Source: Mesotaenium endlicherianum
Lineage: Eukaryota > Streptophyta > Zygnematophyceae > Zygnematales > Mesotaeniaceae
Assembly (NCBI GenBank): GCA_009602735.1
Contig: WELA01012279.1
Span: forward strand, 264,268-308,069
Direction of reading: 5' to 3'
DNA length: 43,802 nt
The notes beneath the pieces were generated by a model, which saw nothing but the letters and a program-made list of their open reading frames with translations, searched no databases and was not told the origin of the DNA. Below, piece after piece: positions 11,301 through 20,300 of the stretch. A program made the position numbers and the translations under genes. Numbering within the stretch: position 1 is the first letter of the stretch; each line of letters opens with the position of its first letter.

Positions 11301-14300
11301 TATCCTTCGAACAACATGCAAGCACCGACAGACAGACAGACACACGTGCCTGTCCCGCGCGTGTGCGCGTACGTGTACACACAGATAGGGGAGGGTTAAG
11401 AGGGGTAGCGCCACACCACTGCTGTCCTGTAAAGAAGGACGCGTGCGGCTCTCCTCCTGAGCTACCAACAACCCAGGCTTCAAGACGCTTGCAAGATGGC
11501 CCCTCTACGTCTCTGTGATGCGAAAAGACTTCACCTCGTGTAGGGCTTTCCAGAGAGCCAGACCTACTGCCGAGCGCGCGGCCCTACAGTACAGCCGGAG
11601 CTGCACGCGTTACAGCATATCATCATACACGCGGCGATGTGGAATCCTTCTTTTACTCGTGGGGCGACGCAAGCGCACGCGTTACGGCATATCATCACGC
11701 ACGAGGCGACGTGGCGTTCTTCTTTTACTTGTGTGTCGAGGAACGCTTAGTCTTCCATGGGAAGTCCTCGACACATGTACAGGTTACAAATGTTTGTGTG
11801 TCTCAAGCAGGCAGATGACAGCACCAGCAGCCTCAGGACTGTTGCCATCGAGGGTGCCGATGAGGAATATTGGGATTAGACGAGTTGTAGGCACCAAGGA
11901 CAGCCATTTTAGAGTGGAGGGCGTAGGGAAGGACACCTGGAGGAGGTCAAGGACTGCGAGACTGCTAGTTTCAGCAAGCAACCCGCGGCCTTGGAGCGTG
12001 AAGAGACAAGAAGAAGGAGAACAGGAAGTGACCAACGTTAAGGACCAGGAGAAAGGGAGATGGAGAAAGAGAAGAAAACGACAAAGGAGGAGGAGAAGGA
12101 GAAGGAGGAGGAAGAGATGAAGTAGGAGCAGGAGGAAACAAAGGAGAAGAGAAGCTTCCCATAGTAAGTACCTGTAGGGCTCCTTACACAGAGTCTGCAC
12201 GCGGGCCTCCAGAGTGGCCACGCCCAAAAACTTGTCCTTCTCCAACGCATTTACCAGCACATCCCGTGCCTGCAACAGAAGGGGGTGGGGGAGGAGGGAG
12301 GGAGGGGAGGAGGGGGAGAGGGAAGGAGGGGGAGGGGTAAGCGTAAGGGCAGATGGGAATGCAAAGAGGAGAAGATAGAGAACAAAAATACACACTAAGG
12401 TGGGGATGTATCATCCCGCGACAGGAAGGGGGAAAAAGTTCCTAGAACTCCACCGGCACAGCCGGAGGCCTGCAGAATATCGAAGAGGAGAGGGGGGGAG
12501 GAAGGAGGGGAGGGGAATGCTGAAACTCTTTCCAGGCTACAAGAACTCAAGGTAAAAGGCTCGGCCCATAGCTCGTCACCCAAGCCAGAGACGCAGGCAC
12601 AGGCACAAGGCCAGGCCCAGGCGTGGGTGCAGGCCCAAGCACTGCCGCTGCCGCAGTTGCTGCCGCTGCTGCCAATGCTACTTCAACCGCAGCGCAGACA
12701 AGTATGAGCAAGCATGAGCGATTGGCAGTGACTTGACTGGTGCTGGAGTGCAGCCGGGAGGCAGCGCGGGTGATTACAAGCAAGCCCGGAGGGCCGACAC
12801 TGAGCTGGCAAGAGCGTTGGATCACAGCTGGCGGCCGTTGGAGCACGGCGCCTGGGAGAGGAGAAGGGTGGGAGGAGGGAGGAGCGGGGGGGAGGGATGG
12901 GGAGGCGTGAGGGAGAGAAGCGAGGAGGGCTCACCTCGAGCACGACCTCTTCCTGCTCCTTGCAGAGGAAGTCGATGCGGTGCTTGAGGCTGGCATACTG
13001 GTCGGGGTAGGCGTACATGAAAGACATCTCCTCCAGCTCCGACTGCGCACGCACGCACGCCGGTGCCGACCCAGCACCCCCCCCAAGGAGCAGAACAAGG
13101 AAAGCTGAGGAAAGGCAGAGCAAGGCGGAAGGGCTTGAGCAGGAGCCCCTCTCCAGGAGGCTCTGCTTGGTGCCTCTCTCCGGAGAAGGGCCCCCCCGGC
13201 TGACACGTGGCTGCACGTGGTTCTTTTATCGTTTGCCGTATCACAAGAATTTGCCCCCCGGCTGACACTTTGCCGCACGCGGTCCTTTCTAGGAGGTCAC
13301 TTGCCACCTCGGGAATCGTGATCGTGTGTGAACGCAGGTAGTGCATCGTGGAAAGGGATGGGGGCGACAGAAATGAGGGTGCAGAAAGAGTACACCAGAC
13401 ATGGTCCGGCAAAACGGATAATAACTTGCGCGCTCGTGTGAGGTCGTTAACGACGTCCATACGCTTGCGACATGTAGTGCAGAAAAGGCAGTACGGTAAG
13501 GAGGAGATAAGAGGCCAAGAGTTGTACCCAGGAAGAGAACAAGCAAGGTGAAGGGATCGGGAGGGAGGGCGCAGCGGCGGGAGCCTGCAATGCGCTGATG
13601 GTGCGCATGGTTTCAAAGTAACAAAGGAAGAACGGGAAGCCTGTGAGGGAAGGGGAGGCAAGCTAGGCTCTGCTTTCAAGCAAAAAGAGAAGCAAGGCAA
13701 GTGCCAGGTGTACTGCATTCGACATACACCTACATCCCGCACTACAAGGGCGCAGGGCCCGGCCAGCGGAGGTGCATAACGTGCGACGTCAACGGGCCGG
13801 GAGCTGAGAGCCGGGAGGTGGTAGGTGATATGAGGAAGGTGGGAGGCAGGGGCCAGGAGGTAGGTGAGAGGTTGGGAGCTTGGAGCTGGGAGGTGGGAGC
13901 TGCGACCTGGGATGCGGGAGGTGGGAGCTGGGGGCTGGGAGGACGTGGGAGCTGAGACCACAAAGGTGGGAGGTGGGAGCTGCCAGCTGGGAGGTGGGAG
14001 TTGGGAGGTGGGAGGTGGGAGGTGGAACCTGCGAGCTGCTGCAAGCTGAGGGCTGGAGCTAAGAGTAGTGAGCTGCTGCGGGCTGGGAGGTGGGAGGTGG
14101 GAGGGGGGAGGTGGGAGGAGGGGAGGAGGGGCGGAGGGAGCCCCGCACCTTTATTCGGTACATGCCGAGCAGCCTTGCGAGGGGGGCAAACACCTGGAGA
14201 GTCTCCGTCGCGATGTACTTCTGCTCAGGAGAGAAAACAACAAACGGCAGGGAGGGGATGGGATTGCTGCCCTGCGCGCTNGGGAATGCAAAGAGGAGAA

Positions 14301-17300
14301 GATAGAGAACAAAAATACACACTAAGGTGGGGATGTATCATCCCGCGACAGGAAGGGGGAAAAAGTTCCTAGAACTCCACCGGCACAGCCGGAGGCCTGC
14401 AGAATATCGAAGAGGAGAGGGGGGGAGGAAGGAGGGGAGGGGAATGCTGAAACTCTTTCCAGGCTACAAGAACTCAAGGTAAAAGGCTCGGCCCATAGCT
14501 CGTCACCCAAGCCAGAGACGCAGGCACAGGCACAAGGCCAGGCCCAGGCGTGGGTGCAGGCCCAAGCACTGCCGCTGCCGCAGTTGCTGCCGCTGCTGCC
14601 AATGCTACTTCAACCGCAGCGCAGACAAGTATGAGCAAGCATGAGCGATTGGCAGTGACTTGACTGGTGCTGGAGTGCAGCCGGGAGGCAGCGCGGGTGA
14701 TTACAAGCAAGCCCGGAGGGCCGACACTGAGCTGGCAAGAGCGTTGGATCACAGCTGGCGGCCGTTGGAGCACGGCGCCTGGGAGAGGAGAAGGGTGGGA
14801 GGAGGGAGGAGCGGGGGGGAGGGATGGGGAGGCGTGAGGGAGAGAAGCGAGGAGGGCTCACCTCGAGCACGACCTCTTCCTGCTCCTTGCAGAGGAAGTC
14901 GATGCGGTGCTTGAGGCTGGCATACTGGTCGGGGTAGGCGTACATGAAAGACATCTCCTCCAGCTCCGACTGCGCACGCACGCACGCCGGTGCCGACCCA
15001 GCACCCCCCCCAAGGAGCAGAACAAGGAAAGCTGAGGAAAGGCAGAGCAAGGCGGAAGGGCTTGAGCAGGAGCCCCTCTCCAGGAGGCTCTGCTTGGTGC
15101 CTCTCTCCGGAGAAGGGCCCCCCCGGCTGACACGTGGCTGCACGTGGTTCTTTTATCGTTTGCCGTATCACAAGAATTTGCCCCCCGGCTGACACTTTGC
15201 CGCACGCGGTCCTTTCTAGGAGGTCACTTGCCACCTCGGGAATCGTGATCGTGTGTGAACGCAGGTAGTGCATCGTGGAAAGGGATGGGGGCGACAGAAA
15301 TGAGGGTGCAGAAAGAGTACACCAGACATGGTCCGGCAAAACGGATAATAACTTGCGCGCTCGTGTGAGGTCGTTAACGACGTCCATACGCTTGCGACAT
15401 GTAGTGCAGAAAAGGCAGTACGGTAAGGAGGAGATAAGAGGCCAAGAGTTGTACCCAGGAAGAGAACAAGCAAGGTGAAGGGATCGGGAGGGAGGGCGCA
15501 GCGGCGGGAGCCTGCAATGCGCTGATGGTGCGCATGGTTTCAAAGTAACAAAGGAAGAACGGGAAGCCTGTGAGGGAAGGGGAGGCAAGCTAGGCTCTGC
15601 TTTCAAGCAAAAAGAGAAGCAAGGCAAGTGCCAGGTGTACTGCATTCGACATACACCTACATCCCGCACTACAAGGGCGCAGGGCCCGGCCAGCGGAGGT
15701 GCATAACGTGCGACGTCAACGGGCCGGGAGCTGAGAGCCGGGAGGTGGTAGGTGATATGAGGAAGGTGGGAGGCAGGGGCCAGGAGGTAGGTGAGAGGTT
15801 GGGAGCTTGGAGCTGGGAGGTGGGAGCTGCGACCTGGGATGCGGGAGGTGGGAGCTGGGGGCTGGGAGGACGTGGGAGCTGAGACCACAAAGGTGGGAGG
15901 TGGGAGCTGCCAGCTGGGAGGTGGGAGTTGGGAGGTGGGAGGTGGGAGGTGGAACCTGCGAGCTGCTGCAAGCTGAGGGCTGGAGCTAAGAGTAGTGAGC
16001 TGCTGCGGGCTGGGAGGTGGGAGGTGGGAGGGGGGAGGTGGGAGGAGGGGAGGAGGGGCGGAGGGAGCCCCGCACCTTTATTCGGTACATGCCGAGCAGC
16101 CTTGCGAGGGGGGCAAACACCTGGAGAGTCTCCGTCGCGATGTACTTCTGCTCAGGAGAGAAAACAACAAACGGCAGGGAGGGGATGGGATTGCTGCCCT
16201 GCGCGCTCGTCCCTGGCAGGAGCTGTCCCCGACGCACGCACACGTCTTCCGCCAGTGCAAACGAGTCCACTGCACCGGAAGCAGATGCGCTGCAGCCCTG
16301 CTCGCCTCTGGCGGAAGCTGCCGAGACACACACGCGCACGCATTCTCACCAGCGTGCACGCCATTGTGCACGCCAGTGTGCACACCAGTGTGAACAAGAG
16401 CAACAGGAGAAGGGGGCCCTCCCTCGTCCCCGCAGTCTGGAGCGCACATACTATGCAGACATAGGGTGGAGAAGTCGAGTGAGCGATGCGCTGAGCACAA
16501 GGCAGCGAGGGGGGGACGGTGCCTCTGCCTTCCTCTAACTCGAGTGACAAACTTGTCAGCTGCCCTCCCAGTCTCAGGCATACGAGCGGGATCACCACAC
16601 TGCAGAGGGAGCCATACTGCCAAGCAGCCACACTACCTCTCTGCTCGGCATTGCTTATACTTTGCACCACGCAAGTGCAAGAAGAGCAAGAGCAAGAAAT
16701 AAAGCTCAGCAAGCTGCTGGGGCCAGGGCCCTCTCTCGTTCTCGCTCTCTCCCTCTGTGTGTGTGTGCGTGTGTGTGCGTGCGTGCGTGCGTGTGTGTGT
16801 GTGTGTGTGTTGTGTGTGTGTGAGTGTACACGACAGGCACAGGCACAGGAACAGGAAAAGACGTACAACCCCAGACGCTGACAGCAGTTGAGCTGCAGAA
16901 CTTAGGGCTCTAGGCGTAAAGCTATTTCTCAAAACAATCCACTGAAGAAGAATAGAAACAGAGAACTGAGAGAGTTGGAACACACCCCTCCACAATGCGC
17001 AGGAAGGGGTGCTTAAGCCTGGTACCTAAGCAAAGGAATGTGCACATACGCACGCATGCATGCATGCACGCGCACACACAGGAATACAGGTGAACATACA
17101 CGAACCTGCTTATGAGGAGGCATGTGGGTGAGCGTGCGCATGTTGTGCAGCCGGTCTGCGAGCTTCACAATGATGACTCGCACCTGCGTCACAACATGAC
17201 AGAGTTGACGTGGCGCCGGGGAAGAGTAAGATAAGGCAAGAAAAACGGGATGCGCGCATGCATGCACGCATGCACGTGCCCGTGCGGGCGTGCGTGCGTG

Positions 17301-20300
17301 TGTGTGCGCGTAGCCTAAAGCATGAATGCAGATAGTTGGCTCCTGATAGCATCCCAAAAAGTATTGAGATAAACCCTCCACGCAATAGTCTTCGTTACTT
17401 CTTATAGGAAAGTATCACCTGCCAGGCGTCCCCAATAACTTTGACCAGATGCTGCCACAGGTTCTGGTCAGAGTCGACATTGACCAGGTACTCCACAACT
17501 GTCGGCGGAATGCAAGGAGCGGGCAATTCCGCCCCAGGCGCAGGGTCATTGCATTTAGTGGAAGCACGAGTAAGAGCAAGGAAGAGCGAGAGCAAGTGAG
17601 CAGCAAGTAAGTCAGAGTGCCCTCGTGCAGACAGGTCGAAGTACCTCCTCAGTCATGGCAAGGAACATCTGGCGGAGGTCGTCCGCCTTGACGTCCTGTG
17701 CGACGACGTCAGCGTGACACGTCATCTTGCCGAGCTTCGACACCTGTCCAACGGGCACCCAGCACAGTCAGGGCCATGAGAAGGTTGTCCACCGCTTCAA
17801 ACACCAACAAGAGCCCCTGGTCTGGCTCCCCGCGCATGACGGGCCCTCTTTTGAAGCGATCAAGGAGCCAGTAACATCAGCAAGAATTGACATGCGCGCG
17901 CGGACACACTGCCCGGTACACATTGTTACTTTCACCATACAGCTCAGGTACGTCTATGCATGCATGCATCGGCACACATGCAACTTTATGCACAAATGCT
18001 CATGCGAATGTGCATCATGCCAAGGAACTTCTTCCAAAGCAAAAAAAACCTGTGAGACTCTCTCTGCAACATTTGTCTCGAGCTGCAGAACGAGGACACT
18101 TGGTCCTCTTCCTGTTCCACTCATGCGCGGCCAAGAAGTAATCATCCGAGCAGACACATACACAAGCACGCACGTGCACACCACAAGTTGCACACACAAC
18201 CACACACATGCATACACACACAAATAGATACACACACGCGCTCGTGCGCGTGTACACACACATATTCACACACACAGACAGACACACAAAATACAGACAG
18301 ACAAACACTCACACAGAAACAAACACAAGCACGCACGTGCGAGCGTGTTTGTGTGGACACACACACAAGGAGCACGCAAGTGCAGGGTGAGTGGAGTACT
18401 TTGGTCTCGCCCTCGACGATGCGCCGCACGACGGGGCCATACAGGTCCTCGATCTGCTCGAAGGTGACCACCTGCGTGTCCTCCACCGTATCGTGCAGCA
18501 GCCCCGCGGTGATGGTCTCCCAGTCCATCTCCTGTCGCCGCACGGGAACAAAGGCATCAATTTTCACGCCCGCACGCCCACGCACCCACGGGCGCACACG
18601 CACGGACGCGCACGCACACACGCACACACAGGCACACACGCATGCGCACGCATACATGCACGCACATTGCACGCACTAGCACACCGTGCACCCAGTTCCT
18701 CTGGCACCGCTTGGCTAATTGAAGAGGTAGGGTCTCGAGATTCTGTTCACTTGGCCGCCCGGAGGTCCGAGTGGTCAACCGCAGTCTACCACGGTGCAGG
18801 CTAGCTTGCGCCGGCATCTTTGGTACCTGGAAGCGGTGGAGAGAATGAGAAAAAGGACCTGCCAGTCCAGGTGTGTAGAACCACAGGGGAGCCACAGGGT
18901 ATGTGCAGAGGAGTTCTTTTCAGAGGTCTTGTAAGCACTGAAGGCTGGTGCAAGCGCATCTCGATTATCGCAGAAGAGGCACAAGAACTGGCTCTGCCCC
19001 TGACGCCACAGCAGGAGCAGTCTTTTTCTAAAGCCTTTCGTGGTAGCTCTTCTTCAATGATTGCCCATGCTCGCTCACGCTCGATGTGCACGCTCATGTT
19101 TGGTGCAGCCCTCGATTGTGTTTGCTTCGGTCCCCACTCGTGTTTGACTCGATCCCCGCTCGTATTGGACGGACGATCAGCTCTGTCGCAAAGTTGGTCA
19201 TCAAAAGAACCAGCAGGGCAGAGAATATGAACAGGCTCATGCTCTTTGGTTGACAATCCTAGCCGGTCATAAAACACCGGTTGAGAGTGCAATCAGGCGG
19301 AGAGCTATGTGCGCACGTGCACGCGTGCATATTTGCATGCACAAGGGCGTGTGTTTGTGCGTTCAGCCACCAAGTGGGGAGGGGGGAGGAGGGAGCATAA
19401 AGGAGAGTGGATCATGGCCGTCGGAAGAACACAGAGGGCGGGGTTGGGCCAGGCGAGGGGCCAGGCCAGTGGGAGAGCCCTGGGAGGATGGGCAGGCGCG
19501 CGCAGTGGGCGTAGAGTGTGGAGTGGGGCGTGATGGGGTACCAGGTCGCCAAGAATGGAGGCCACTTCCACGGGGTGGATGATATACGGCTCGCCGCTCT
19601 TGCGCTTCTGCCCGTCGTGCGCATAGTACGCCAGCTGCACCCGAGCGAGACACAGAGCAAACGGTCACAATCAGCCAAGGGGTGCAAAGACGGGGTCAAG
19701 CGGCGGGTGGAACACTGGTTGAGGAATGCAGCCAGGCAAGAAGTGAGAGAGAACGGCGAGACTAGGGCAGGAGGGGCCAAGCCGACGTGTGCTTTTTGGG
19801 CCCATGTGGTGTTTAGACCTACCGGAGCTGCGGTAGCTGGCAGCCGGCAGTGGGCAGCAAAGATTTGAGAGAAGGAACCGACGAGCGTGATGAAGTGTCC
19901 GGCATCCCGCGCAAGAGCAGAATTTGAGCATGCGGTGGGTAGAAACAGCCCTGGGGAACTAATCATGACGCCTCACTTCCACATGTCATAGTCCACAATC
20001 CAACACGACTAGGGCCAACAAAAAAGACAAAAGAAAGAAGGGGAAAGGAGGGGGAGATGGTGGAGGAGAAGAGGGGAGGAGGGGCCTGGGAGGGGGAGGT
20101 GAAAAGAGGGGGGATTGTTGGAGGGAGAGAATTCTGGTCTGAGGTTGACAGGAGCAAGGCAACAACAGACCCCCGCAGAACACCTGCCAGGAGTGTTTAC
20201 AGGTCATCGTCACGTCGATTGGAAAGAACGACGAAATGAGCAACCATTCATGCCAATGGCTCTATTGGGGGGTTGCGACGGCGAGGGAAGAGCCCGCTCA

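Larger units (their letters stand above)
14282..16207. repeat. 1,926-bp tandem duplication, right copy
   Basis: Identical to 12355-14280. On its right the sequence continues into unique intron (TCGTCCCTGGCAGG). It carries the upstream copy of RSH1 exons 8 and 9. Confidence 0.95.

Noticed and set aside
12822..15888. Pair of identical 379-residue minus-strand proteins (12822-13961 and 14749-15888)
   Set aside because: They run through introns and minisatellite; only the embedded exon 9 segment is coding. The identity reflects the 1.93-kb duplication.
18155..18375. CRISPR-like array
   Set aside because: It is simple CA repeat without constant-length spacers, in a eukaryotic intron.
18740..18800. 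tRNA-like GC-rich stretch
   Set aside because: No cloverleaf with TTCGA loop and matching acceptor stem could be drawn. No tRNA was found anywhere in the window.
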